From: Vibrio cortegadensis
Lineage (GTDB): Bacteria > Pseudomonadota > Gammaproteobacteria > Enterobacterales > Vibrionaceae
NCBI RefSeq assembly: GCF_024347395.1
Contig: NZ_AP025472.1
Location: forward strand, 186,001 to 250,000
Direction: 5' to 3'
Length of the DNA: 64,000 nucleotides
Shown here piece by piece: positions 33,349-41,651 of this stretch. The position numbers and the translations under genes were made by a program. How positions within the stretch are numbered: position 1 is the first letter of the stretch; every line of letters begins with the position of its first letter. The notes below the pieces were generated by a model. It was not told the origin of the DNA. It was given only the letters and a program-made list of their open reading frames with translations, and ran no database searches.

Positions 33349-33506
33349 TCTGATCCTATTGGTGAGACCGTTTTTTGATGTTTTTTCTTTAATGAAAATA
33401 ATTAGTTAAAATTGTAACTGTCTCAATCGTGAGACGATTTTGAGACGCATTTATAGCTTAAAAAAAATGCCACAATAGTCGAATGAGGCGATTGCGGCAT
33501 TTTTGT
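33342..33506. terminator. Terminator region between convergent manB and wecA
   Basis: The main signal is 33463-33504: AAAAATGCC pairs with GGCATTTTT, extended by CAAT/ATTG with one mismatch, with U-tracts on both strands, so it serves both genes. Weaker structure precedes it: CCAATAG (33342) with CTATTGG (33356) over the manB stop, and GTCTCA (33420) that can pair with TGAGAC at 33430 or 33441. Confidence 0.75.
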
Positions 33507-33521
33507 ATGTCGATGGCGAGA

Positions 33522-34586
33522 TTAAAATGCTTTCTCAGGTAACCCTTTTAACCTTCTAACATAACTCGTAATGCGCCAGATATGGCTAAGTACGATGGCA
33601 TAGGCTAAGAAGCAGGCAATGAATAGATAAAACATCACAGGCTCTGCGATATCGGCTGTTTCTCCGTAGATCCCAAACCCAGCGTATAAACTTGCAATGG
33701 TGCAAATAGCTAGCAATGTCTGTTTAGAGCTAAGTCCTAAGCGTTGGAAAATATGATGCAAATGCTCTCTATCTGGTTTGAATGGTGAATCGCCGCGTTT
33801 TACTCTTCGAATCATGATTGCCGCCATATCCATTAATGGCACCGCAATAAGCCAAAGTGCGGTCACAGGTCGCATCAATGATGAGGTTTCATCTTGGCTT
33901 ACCCCTAGTAGCAACCAAATCACAGTAAAGCCGATCATCATGCTGCCAGCATCCCCCATAAAGACTTTTCTTTCTCTACCTAGAATACCGAGGTTCATGA
34001 AGATATAAGGAATCATAGCTACAATAAAGACCACGCATAAGTAGGCGAGCCCCCACTCCATATCCACATTAAGTAAAATTGCTAAACCCGCAAACGTGAC
34101 GATTGAAAGCCCACCAAGTAACCCATCTATACCATCTACCATGTTAAACGCGTTAATCGCCCCAATAACTGCGATCACGGTTACGATGCCGCCCATCCAA
34201 CCTAAATGTACATCACCAAAACCAAACATATTGCCTAAGCTCATTAGTTCAATATCCGCGAAATAAATCATACAGATAGAAAGCCCAGCTTGAATACCAA
34301 GTCTAACTTTAAAGCTCAGATCAAATTTGTCATCTAATGCGCCGACTAACGTCAGCAAAACAATAGAACCTAAATAGATCCAACTGTGTTGGATTACGTC
34401 GGGTTTAAAGGCGATAAATTGAGCAATACAAATGCAAATTGAAATCCCACCGACAAGAGGGACTGCACCTGTATGAAACTTTCGAGCGTTGGGTTTATCT
34501 ACTAAGCCGATATTTTTTGCTATTTTTCTCATTAAAAATAATGTGGAAAATGAAAAGAAAAAGACAAAAGTGAGTTCTAACAACAT
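33522..34586 (-). CDS. wecA: Undecaprenyl-phosphate GlcNAc-1-phosphate transferase
   Basis: 354 residues from ATG 34586; a TTG four codons upstream (34598) is possible but has no better ribosome site. Starts repeat-unit synthesis by moving GlcNAc-1-P from UDP-GlcNAc to undecaprenyl phosphate. Seen: about eleven membrane segments, HTGAVPLVGGIS (about 38-49), the Mg-binding LVGALDDKFD (about 80-90), NAFNMVDGIDGLLGG (about 144-158), VFMGDAGSMMIGF (about 208-220) and the cytosolic HLHHIFQRLG (about 278-287), all hallmarks of the WecA/MraY family. It lies convergent to the O-antigen operon with its own promoter, outside RfaH/ops control. Confidence 0.94.
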   Translation of the reverse strand: MLLELTFVFFFSFSTLFLMRKIAKNIGLVDKPNARKFHTGAVPLVGGISICICIAQFIAFKPDVIQHSWIYLGSIVLLTLVGALDDKFDLSFKVRLGIQAGLSICMIYFADIELMSLGNMFGFGDVHLGWMGGIVTVIAVIGAINAFNMVDGIDGLLGGLSIVTFAGLAILLNVDMEWGLAYLCVVFIVAMIPYIFMNLGILGRERKVFMGDAGSMMIGFTVIWLLLGVSQDETSSLMRPVTALWLIAVPLMDMAAIMIRRVKRGDSPFKPDREHLHHIFQRLGLSSKQTLLAICTIASLYAGFGIYGETADIAEPVMFYLFIACFLAYAIVLSHIWRITSYVRRLKGLPEKAF

Positions 34587-34682
34587 ATTAATAGCCAATC
34601 ATTTAATTATATTTTATTGGTCGAATTTTAGCTTAAATTTCATATTTTCGAAAGTGGATTGCCGTTAATAAGGAAGTAACTC

Positions 34683-34805
34683 ATGGCTTTTATTGATCCA
34701 AACTATTTCCCAGAACTGCGATTTACGACATCCTTGCTTCAAGAAAATCATATCTCCTTCGCACTCTTTTATTTGTCTGATTGTAAGTGTCTCTTAGTGG
34801 GCTAA
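34683..34805 (+). CDS. Possible 40-residue protein, unknown
   Basis: ATG 34683 follows a good Shine-Dalgarno (AAGGAAG, 6-nt spacing) and opens a 40-codon frame, MAFIDPNYFPELRFTTSLLQ and onward to CKCLLVG. No recognisable motif, signal peptide or membrane segment. It lies in the wecA/hydrolase gap on the strand of the hydrolase gene, 40 bp before it, and could be a leader peptide or chance. Confidence 0.3.
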   Translation: MAFIDPNYFPELRFTTSLLQENHISFALFYLSDCKCLLVG

Positions 34806-34845
34806 GAATTATGTATGAATACATATAGTCACCAAGGAGTCCGCC

Positions 34846-35820
34846 ATGCTCTTCATCACCAACCGCATTCCATTGCAATCGGCTCGATCCAAAGTTGGGC
34901 GACATATTGGGTTTAATTACCAAAATACAGATGTGTCGAAATGGCTCTATTTCTGTGAGCGTTATGGTGAGAACGACTATACCGAAGTGACCTCTCAGCC
35001 TTTCTTCTCTCGCCTTAAATCATTGCCAACAGGGACTCAACTGCTGTTCTATATCCATGGGTTTGATAACAACATGGAGCCCGACATTTTCCGCAGGGCG
35101 CAGCAACTGCAACACCTTTTAGATGAGCAGATGGATTCGCAAAAGAGAGCTCGTGTGTTGGTGATTCCGTTGATTTGGCCGTGTGATGACGACAGTAAAC
35201 TGCACATTGTTGATGATTATTGGGACGACCAAAAAGCCGCTGACTACAGTGGCATCGCCTTTGCGCGTCTGCTGTGTAAATTTGATGATTGGCGCAGAGC
35301 TGGCGAACAACAAACGGAGCCTTGCCTACGCAGAATGAATCTACTGGCGCACTCCATGGGCAATCGAATTTTAGTCAATGCGCTGCAATCTTGGGTAGAA
35401 GAGCTCGGGCTCGGTGCCATGCCAATGATGTTTCGTAATATTTTCATGATTGCTGCCGATGTTGAAAATCACATTCTTGACCCCGAACATCGTGGTCGCT
35501 ATGTGTTGGACGCCGCCAAAAATACCGTGGTCTATTACGCCAGTGATGATTTGGCCATGTCCGCATCCAAAGTGGCAAATTTACGTCATATCACCTGTTC
35601 ACGTCGTCTTGGAATGACAGGGCTAGAAAGCATCTCAAAACTATCTGCTAAGCGCGTGTTCGAGTTCGATTGTGATAGCTTCAATAACCGTTTGGATCCA
35701 CCACTTGGTCATAGTTATTTTCTTACTAATCAGAGTGGGGAAGTCAGTCCTATTATTCCTCATATTGCAAAAGCCATTGAAACTGGTTGTGTCAGCTTGA
35801 ATTGGTTGGCTAATGATTAA
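34846..35820 (+). CDS. Alpha/beta hydrolase of the DUF900 type
   Basis: 324 residues. Seen: oxyanion-type FYIHGFDNN (68-76), nucleophile motif LLAHSMGNRIL with Ser170, and a late His (GHSYF) as possible third member of the triad; MLFITNR at the start fits the DUF900 family. No signal peptide, so cytosolic. Substrate unknown (esterase or lipase-like). Shine-Dalgarno AAGGAG lies upstream of ATG 34846. It precedes rjg on the same strand by 84 bp, so the two may be co-transcribed. Confidence 0.8.
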   Translation: MLFITNRIPLQSARSKVGRHIGFNYQNTDVSKWLYFCERYGENDYTEVTSQPFFSRLKSLPTGTQLLFYIHGFDNNMEPDIFRRAQQLQHLLDEQMDSQKRARVLVIPLIWPCDDDSKLHIVDDYWDDQKAADYSGIAFARLLCKFDDWRRAGEQQTEPCLRRMNLLAHSMGNRILVNALQSWVEELGLGAMPMMFRNIFMIAADVENHILDPEHRGRYVLDAAKNTVVYYASDDLAMSASKVANLRHITCSRRLGMTGLESISKLSAKRVFEFDCDSFNNRLDPPLGHSYFLTNQSGEVSPIIPHIAKAIETGCVSLNWLAND

Positions 35821-35904
35821 GTTGCTTTGAAAAATACCGCTAACTGACATTTGTCATCTATTAACTATCACTTTTTAACTAACAACGAGCAGCAGGAGGC
35901 ATAA

Positions 35905-37287
35905 ATGGAAGTAATTCATCATGGAGGTAAAGATACGGTCACAGGATCTTGCCATGAATTGAAACTGGGCAATCGTAGCTTGTTGATCGATTGTGGTCTG
36001 TTTCAAGGGAGCGATAGTCGTCCACTGCCGATTGAGTTTCCCACCTCGCACATCAAAGCCTTAGTCGTCACTCATACCCATATCGATCATATTGGGCGTC
36101 TTCCTTGGTTGTTAGCTGCGGGTTTTAAAGGGCCAATCTACTGCACGCCCGCTACCGCAGAACTAATCCCATTAATGCTCGAAGATGGTTTAAAGCTACA
36201 ACTGGGTTTGAACCGAAGCCAGCGAGAACGAGTGTTGGAGTTAGTGTGCAAAAGGATCAAACCCGTTCCGTATCATCAATGGTTGCCCCTTTCTTTAGCA
36301 AAAGAAGTTTTAACAACGAAAGCTTTAAAATCTAAAGCCTCAAAAACTAAAGTCTTAGAACCGAATTCTCGGGTGTATGTACGTTTCTCTGCTGCGGGGC
36401 ATATTCTTGGTTCGGCCTATGTCGAAATTAAACTGCCAAATGGTGAGGTGGTGGTGTTCTCTGGCGATCTTGGGCCGCGTAATACACCATTGTTGCCAGA
36501 TCCAAAACCGCCCAAGTGTGCCGACTATCTCTATATTGAAACCACTTATGGGGACAAAACTCATGACAGTGTGGAACAGAGAAGTGAAAGGCTAAAAGCG
36601 ATCATTAATCGCTCCTTGAAAGATGGCGGAACCATACTGATCCCAGCGTTTAGTGTCGGTAGAACCCAAGAGCTACTGTTTGATATTGAACGGCTAATCC
36701 ATCAATCCGATATCGAAGGGGATATTCCGATTATTTTGGATTCGCCTTTAGCAAGTAAGGTGACGAAATCTTATCGTCGCTTTAAAAAATTGTGGGGAAA
36801 AGAGGCGAAGGTCCGTTTGGAGTCCAAACGTCATCCTCTGGCTTTTGAGCAGTGTGTAGTGATAGATGATCACAAGCAGCACATTGCGTTAGTCAATCGG
36901 CTAGCGACAACGGGAGAAGCGGCGATCGTGATTGCTGCATCGGGAATGTGCCAAGGTGGAAGGGTGATGAACTACTTGAAAGCTCTGCTGCCTGATAAGC
37001 GTACCGATGTTCTGTTTGCGGGTTATCAAGCCCATGGCACATTAGGCAGGGAGATTCAAAGCGGTCGCTCACAAGTGGTGATTGATGGACAAGAGATAGA
37101 GATAAACGCGCAGCGGCATACGATGTCCGGGTACTCCGCTCACGCTGATCAAGCGGATCTGCTCGCCTTTATACGCGGAATCGAAAGCCCAATTAAAGAG
37201 TTACATTTGATCCATGGAGAGCCAGAAGCCAAGCAGCAGTTTATGGATGAATTGGTTGAGAGTGATGTAGAAAAAATTATCCAGTAA
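35905..37287 (+). CDS. rjg: Metallo-beta-lactamase/beta-CASP RNA-processing-type protein (Vibrio rjg)
   Basis: 460 residues. Family: beta-CASP metallo-hydrolases related to CPSF-73, archaeal and bacterial RNases. Seen: zinc motif HTHIDHIGR with H57, H59, D61, H62; AAGHILGSAYVEI and FSGDLG (second metal set); beta-CASP region with IPAFSVGRTQELLFDIE, AASGMCQGGRVMNYL and FAGYQAHGTLGREI; C-terminal RHTMSGYSAHADQADLL. Shine-Dalgarno GGAGG. A K/S/A-rich insertion (about residues 130-150) is degenerate. In Vibrio a gene of this type, named right junction gene, borders the O-antigen/capsule locus, which fits its position here. Confidence 0.85.
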   Translation: MEVIHHGGKDTVTGSCHELKLGNRSLLIDCGLFQGSDSRPLPIEFPTSHIKALVVTHTHIDHIGRLPWLLAAGFKGPIYCTPATAELIPLMLEDGLKLQLGLNRSQRERVLELVCKRIKPVPYHQWLPLSLAKEVLTTKALKSKASKTKVLEPNSRVYVRFSAAGHILGSAYVEIKLPNGEVVVFSGDLGPRNTPLLPDPKPPKCADYLYIETTYGDKTHDSVEQRSERLKAIINRSLKDGGTILIPAFSVGRTQELLFDIERLIHQSDIEGDIPIILDSPLASKVTKSYRRFKKLWGKEAKVRLESKRHPLAFEQCVVIDDHKQHIALVNRLATTGEAAIVIAASGMCQGGRVMNYLKALLPDKRTDVLFAGYQAHGTLGREIQSGRSQVVIDGQEIEINAQRHTMSGYSAHADQADLLAFIRGIESPIKELHLIHGEPEAKQQFMDELVESDVEKIIQ

Positions 37288-37418
37288 GGGTGTTTAGCCT
37301 CTATTGGTTTATAAACTCCAGTGATTATTAACGAACATAAAATAATCAGAAAAGCTAGAAATAAAGGTGATCGTCCTGTATTATTCGTGGCCAATTTATA
37401 TTCAGTGACACAGAGAAC

Positions 37419-38900
37419 ATGACAAACAAAAGCACAAAAATCTTGCTTGCGGCATCAATGATATCCGCTGCACTTATGGGTTGTGGCGGAGGCGGTGGTA
37501 GCTCGTCTGACAGCTCTTCTGCATCAATAGCTGGTAAAGCCATTGATGGATACATTATCGGTGCGACGGTTTATCTCGATTTAAACTTTAACGGTCAAAT
37601 GGAAAGTAACGAACCTAGCGTTGTCACTGTAGAAGAGGGTGAGTTTGAGCTTATCGTTCCTTCAAATATCGCTAAGTGTGCGGAGTATGTGCCTGTTGTG
37701 GTTGATGTGCCTGTTGGCGCCATTGATACGGATGAGCCAGATACGCCAATTGATGAAGCGTATCAGATGACCATCTCACCTAAGTTTGCTTTGACCACTG
37801 ATAGCGACTTGTTAAACCTCACTCCGTTGACGTCTCTTGTGTGGACGGAAGTCGAGCAAGAGCTACGAAACAGCAGCGATGGTCAACTATCTTGTGATAG
37901 CTTGCTTAAAGGTGAAGCGTTAAAACAAGATATTATACAGCGCTTAAAAGCCCAAGAGATACGTGTTGCTGAACGATACAATGTTACCGTGGAAGAGTTA
38001 TACAGTGACTACATCGCGCTCGGTGGTGAAGCGGGGAATAAGCTCCATGACATGGCGAAAAAACTCGTTCCTGGTCTTAAAAAATCGTATAGCGAAACCA
38101 AAGAGTTTATTGATGCAAACCCTGATGCCGATTTTGCTTGGGTAGAATACTTTTTTGGTAAATGGGCGACCGATGATAGTTATGAAGATGAATGGTACCG
38201 AAGAGAGTTTATTCAAGTCGCGAATGGTGATTACGATGCTGAAATCTATCAAGTATCTAGCGATTTAGACGAAAAAGTACGTTTATTTAGTAAAGATTCT
38301 GGGAAAAGACGAGTTCGTGGCTCGATTGAAACGAACACGGTTCTTGGCATGACGGTTAATGGAGATCAACCTGGCTACTTATGTGCACTTGCAGAGCAGT
38401 TGGAAGTGATGAATTCAACGGGGCAGTACGGGATTGTGAATAAAGTTTATCTCAATGTTCAAGATTGGGATGAATGTAAGAATGCTAAATTTAGTACCGA
38501 TAGTCCGGGTAGCCACATTACTCAGTCTGTACTTTCGATGAGATACGACAGTAACCCTAACTCTGATAATTTCACCAGCTCAGAGCATGTTTACGACAAA
38601 GACCATACTAGTGGTTTTGAGTATTTGATTGGGAATACGGATACAGTAACCGCTGATGAGTTGGTCGCTATTGCAGACAGGATTAGCACTGATTTCTACA
38701 ATGCATATGATTACGGTGCTAGCTATTGGAACCGCTCAAGAAATGAGTTTGGTGATGATCCTAAGCAGATTATGACCAATCACGATATTGATGGAAACTG
38801 GACTCAAGCGACTTTCTATAAAAACGGTACCCACACAAATTTATGTGGTAACTCTGAAGAAACTATGACGGAATCAGGTTGCGAGTTCAATGAAGGGTAA
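37419..38900 (+). CDS. Large putative lipoprotein, unknown function
   Basis: 493 residues. Seen: signal peptide with lipobox AALMGC (Cys22), then a Gly/Ser-rich linker (GGGGGSSSDSSS), then ASIAGKAIDGYIIGATVYLDLNFNGQ, a carboxypeptidase-regulatory/prealbumin-like beta-sandwich start also seen in SdrD B-like repeats of Vibrio and Shewanella lipoproteins. The remainder (about residues 150-493) is acidic, with eight or so Cys in total and no domain I recognise. Expected in the outer membrane. It is monocistronic, with a good terminator 90 bp after it. Possibly a surface-exposed protein; function cannot be given. Confidence 0.7.
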   Translation: MTNKSTKILLAASMISAALMGCGGGGGSSSDSSSASIAGKAIDGYIIGATVYLDLNFNGQMESNEPSVVTVEEGEFELIVPSNIAKCAEYVPVVVDVPVGAIDTDEPDTPIDEAYQMTISPKFALTTDSDLLNLTPLTSLVWTEVEQELRNSSDGQLSCDSLLKGEALKQDIIQRLKAQEIRVAERYNVTVEELYSDYIALGGEAGNKLHDMAKKLVPGLKKSYSETKEFIDANPDADFAWVEYFFGKWATDDSYEDEWYRREFIQVANGDYDAEIYQVSSDLDEKVRLFSKDSGKRRVRGSIETNTVLGMTVNGDQPGYLCALAEQLEVMNSTGQYGIVNKVYLNVQDWDECKNAKFSTDSPGSHITQSVLSMRYDSNPNSDNFTSSEHVYDKDHTSGFEYLIGNTDTVTADELVAIADRISTDFYNAYDYGASYWNRSRNEFGDDPKQIMTNHDIDGNWTQATFYKNGTHTNLCGNSEETMTESGCEFNEG

Positions 38901-38990
38901 ACTTAAGCATTAAGCCAAAGGACTTGTTTCATTTATCTTTGAATAAATAAGGGTTACTGGCTTCTATATTTAATTGAATGTTATTCGTAT

Positions 38991-39030
38991 AAAGCCCTCT
39001 TAGCTTGTGATAGTTAAGAGGGCTTTTTAT
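38991..39030 (+). terminator. Intrinsic terminator after the lipoprotein gene
   Basis: AAAGCCCTCTTA (38991-39002) pairs with TAAGAGGGCTTT (39015-39026), a 12-bp perfect stem, then a T run. Strong. Confidence 0.9.
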
Positions 39031-39089
39031 GCGTAACAAAACAAAGTAAAGCAAGACAGACAAGTAAGATGCCCTTATGAGCAGGCACA

Positions 39090-39116
39090 AAAAAGGCCAA
39101 CCTAAGTTGACCTTTC
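39090..39116 (-). terminator. Intrinsic terminator after tpiA
   Basis: On the minus strand AAGGTCAAC and GTTGGCCTT form a 9-bp stem (one G-T pair) with a TTAG loop, followed by TTTT. It lies 44 bp past the tpiA stop. Confidence 0.85.
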
Positions 39117-39159
39117 TAATGCTAAATTCTAAAGCTAGAATTCAAAGCAGTGCTTAAAA

Positions 39160-39930
39160 TTAAGCTTTTGCTTCCGCTGCTGCTTTAGCGATAGCTGCAA
39201 AGCTTTTCGCGTCTAGCGCTGCGCCGCCAACTAGAGCACCGTCGATGTCTGGTTGTGCGAAGTAAGCTGCTGCGTTTTCTGGTTTAACAGAACCGCCGTA
39301 TTGGATAACAACTTTCTTAGCCACTTCTTCAGATTTCTCTGCGATGTGAGCACGGATTTGAGCGTGGATGCGTTGTGCATCTTCAGCTGTTGCTGCTTTA
39401 CCAGTACCGATAGCCCAGATTGGTTCGTAAGCGATGATCGCGCCTTCAAGAGCTTCAACGCCTTGAGTGTTGATTACAGCGTCAAGTTGACGAGCACATA
39501 CTGCAACTGTTTCGCCAGCTTCGTTTTGAGCTTCAGATTCACCGATACAAAGAACAGGAGTTAGGCCGTTCTCTTTTAGGAATGCGAATTTCTTAGCAAC
39601 GAACTCGTCAGACTCAGCGTGGTATTCACGACGCTCAGAGTGACCGATGATGATGTGAGAAGCACCGAACTCTTTAAGCATTGCTGGAGACATGTCGCCA
39701 GTGAATGCACCGCTGTTGTTTAGGTCAGAGTTTTGAGCACCTAGGATGATTGCGCTGCCTGCTTCAGTAAGCGTACGCTCAGCAAGATCAACAAATAGAG
39801 CTGGTGGAGCAACTGCAACGTCTACGCCTGTCACGCCTTCAAGTTCAGCGTTAAGACCGTTTAGAAGCGCAACAACCATTTCTTTGCTGCCGTTTAGTTT
39901 CCAGTTACCCATAACTACAGGATGACGCAT
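39160..39930 (-). CDS. tpiA: Triose-phosphate isomerase
   Basis: 256 residues. Interconverts dihydroxyacetone phosphate and glyceraldehyde 3-phosphate. Seen: N-terminal MGNWKLNG with the active-site Lys, IIGHSERR with the catalytic His (about residues 95-102), AYEPIWAIGTGKAA with the catalytic Glu and flexible loop (about 168-181), and the phosphate-binding IQYGGSVKPENA and DGALVGGAALDAKSF near the C-terminus. Full-length, strongly codon-adapted. Monocistronic. The AT-rich gap upstream contains the hairpin CATGACTGTAGTCATG at 40022-40037. Confidence 0.98.
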   Translation of the reverse strand: MRHPVVMGNWKLNGSKEMVVALLNGLNAELEGVTGVDVAVAPPALFVDLAERTLTEAGSAIILGAQNSDLNNSGAFTGDMSPAMLKEFGASHIIIGHSERREYHAESDEFVAKKFAFLKENGLTPVLCIGESEAQNEAGETVAVCARQLDAVINTQGVEALEGAIIAYEPIWAIGTGKAATAEDAQRIHAQIRAHIAEKSEEVAKKVVIQYGGSVKPENAAAYFAQPDIDGALVGGAALDAKSFAAIAKAAAEAKA

Positions 39931-40252
39931 AGGATTTTCTCCGCGATTAATTTATGTGAAAGTTAATATGTAAAAAATAAACTTGATTACGTAAGAATAT
40001 AACAGATTAATAAGTTTAGATCATGACTGTAGTCATGTCTTTCTTGGATCGAGAGAAATGTTCTTAATCTTGACATCGAAGTGCAGGATAGAAGCGAGGT
40101 AGGAGTATTTCATTTAGTCAGTGATCCGACATACAGATTAATCCTTATCTTCTCGGTTTTTTCAGTGTTAATTGCTATTAATGGCATCTCAAATACGATC
40201 CATGATGGTCATCGAGTTTTTCATGACCTTAAATCGATATAAGGAAGATAAA
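39931..40252. other. Gap between tpiA and the CHMI-family gene
   Basis: 322 bp carrying the leftward tpiA promoter and the rightward promoter of the next gene. Two small inverted repeats are visible: CATGACT-GT-AGTCATG (40022-40037) and GGTCAT (40207-40212) with ATGACC (40223-40228), the latter within the 5' leader of the rightward gene. An open frame begins at 40172 in the downstream gene's frame but adds no family sequence. No RNA gene seen. Confidence 0.5.
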
Positions 40253-40600
40253 ATGCCTAACCTAGTAATGGAGTACTCCAATTCGGTAGACGATCGAGTG
40301 AATGTTCAGGGGTTGCTGGAAGATTTACACAACGTGGCGCTGCATTGTGGTTTGTTTGATGTTGGCTCTGTGAAATCTCGAGCTCTGCGTTGCCATAATT
40401 GGTTGATAGGTGATGAAGGTGATAGTGTCGATTTTATTCATGTGAATTTTGAGCTATTGGTTGGCCGTACTGAAGAGCAAAAGCGGGAGCTCTCTCGCCA
40501 GCTCATTGAAGTGCTTCAAGGGCAAGCCAGTCATGTGCGCAGCTTAACAGTGAATATGCGCGATATGGATACCGCCTGCTTTCAGAAAATCATTAACTAG
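40253..40600 (+). CDS. 5-carboxymethyl-2-hydroxymuconate delta-isomerase family protein
   Basis: 115 residues from ATG 40253, which has Shine-Dalgarno AAGGAAG and places Pro directly after Met, as needed for the tautomerase-fold catalytic Pro1. The frame is open further upstream but those codons are not family-like. Seen: MPNLVMEYSNSVDDRVNVQGLL, VDFIHVNFELLVGRTEEQKREL (RT-x-E-x-K, typical) and the C-terminal VRSLTVNMRDMD. CHMI/HpaF enzymes act in homoprotocatechuate breakdown, but no hpa genes are near, so the substrate here is uncertain. Confidence 0.85.
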   Translation: MPNLVMEYSNSVDDRVNVQGLLEDLHNVALHCGLFDVGSVKSRALRCHNWLIGDEGDSVDFIHVNFELLVGRTEEQKRELSRQLIEVLQGQASHVRSLTVNMRDMDTACFQKIIN

Positions 40601-40678
40601 TACTCTCCTTGTCGTTAGGTAGTTATGGAATAGTGGTGGGATACTGGCGGTTTAATTTTTTAATATTTAGGTAGAAAG

Positions 40679-41113
40679 ATGTCGATTAAAGAGTTGTTAC
40701 TTTCATTTCAAGGGCGGATAGGGCGAAAAGTTTTTTGGATCTGGAACCTTATCTATTACGCGGCTATTTTTGGTTTTGCGATCGGTATAAATATTCTATT
40801 CCCGGTATACGCTTATTTGTTGTTGCCTGTTTTCTTATTGATCTTAATGGTTCCGGATTTAGCGATCACCGCAAAACGTTGGCACGACAGAGATAAATCT
40901 AATCGCTGGTTACTTCTTAACGTGCCTCTTATTGTCGGGCGTTTAATGACACCTATGGCGGGGGCAGCATCCGCAGCGGCAACGCCTTCCGCTCCTGAAC
41001 TGATGGCGACGCTGGTGGCGTTCGTATGTGGAATCTGGATCCTTGTTGAATGCGGATTTATGAAAGGCACCACCGGAGACAATCAATACGGTCGCGACCC
41101 GCTTCAGCAATAG
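40679..41113 (+). CDS. DUF805-family inner-membrane protein
   Basis: 144 residues. Seen: ELLLSFQGRIGRKVFWIWNL at the N-terminus (the F-x-G-R-x-x-R-x-x-F/Y-W DUF805 opening), two hydrophobic segments (YAAIFGFAIGINILFPVYAYLLLPVFLLILMV), AITAKRWHDRDKS (the family's conserved R-R/K-x-H-D motif), a further segment near 110-125, and GTTGDNQYGRDPL at the end. Function unknown in the family. Separated by 78 bp from the previous gene and followed by a good terminator. Confidence 0.87.
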   Translation: MSIKELLLSFQGRIGRKVFWIWNLIYYAAIFGFAIGINILFPVYAYLLLPVFLLILMVPDLAITAKRWHDRDKSNRWLLLNVPLIVGRLMTPMAGAASAAATPSAPELMATLVAFVCGIWILVECGFMKGTTGDNQYGRDPLQQ

Positions 41114-41163
41114 GCAGAAAGTAAGGGACCGTTAAAAAGATAAATAGAAAGTTAGAATAAAAG

Positions 41164-41200
41164 GAGAAAGAGGTGTGGGCCTCTTTCTCATTTTTCTTTT
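41164..41200 (+). terminator. Intrinsic terminator after the DUF805 gene
   Basis: GAGAAAGAGG (41164-41173) pairs perfectly with CCTCTTTCTC (41180-41189), followed by ATTTTTCTTTT. The stem overlaps the stop codon of the convergent DUF3135 gene by two bases. Confidence 0.9.
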
Positions 41201-41541
41201 AGAGTAAAAGGAATAATATCCGCAGAATGTGTAGGCGCTACGTTTGCATCATCGTCAAGGACATACTCACCCCCTAGTACACCTTGAAATTTTACAACCT
41301 GTACCGATAACTCTTTCATTAACGTGATATTGATGTGATTGGGGTTCTTACAGTGGCTAACCACCAGATCGATATGGCTTTGCTGAGCGCGTAATCGATG
41401 CTGCATCACATCCGATGCTGACTGAATCATCTCTTCACACATCTCATGTTTGAGCTGCTTAAAAGCTTGAGGGTTATTTTTAGCCAAAGCGACTAAATCA
41501 TCAAATGGTGGCAAGGTTTGGTTGGTTAGAGGAAATCCCAT
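41188..41541 (-). CDS. DUF3135-family protein
   Basis: 117 residues, cytosolic, mostly helical. Seen: LPPFDDLVALAKNNPQAFKQLKHEMCEEMIQ (family-like), two Cys (CEEM and HCKN), and an acidic C-terminal part. Good Shine-Dalgarno AGGAG before ATG 41541. Members occur mainly in Vibrio and relatives; function unknown. It follows the Cys-rich regulator gene by 110 bp on the same strand, with an inverted repeat between them that may be an operator. Confidence 0.7.
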   Translation of the reverse strand: MGFPLTNQTLPPFDDLVALAKNNPQAFKQLKHEMCEEMIQSASDVMQHRLRAQQSHIDLVVSHCKNPNHINITLMKELSVQVVKFQGVLGGEYVLDDDANVAPTHSADIIPFTLKEK

Positions 41542-41560
41542 ATCACTCTCCTACGCGCTA

Positions 41561-41582
41561 TTGATAGTTGACACACTATCAA
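41561..41582. promoter_or_regulatory. Inverted repeat upstream of the DUF3135 gene
   Basis: TTGATAGT (41561-41568), spacer TGACAC, ACTATCAA (41575-41582): perfect 8-bp arms, centred 30 bp ahead of the start codon. Position and form suggest a dimeric repressor or activator site; the binder is unknown, the neighbouring HTH protein being one candidate. Confidence 0.5.
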
Positions 41583-41651
41583 AGCATAAGAGAGTTTTGT
41601 GGTTAATTCTTGCTCGATTTATAGCATTCTTAAATTTGAGACATTTATTCT

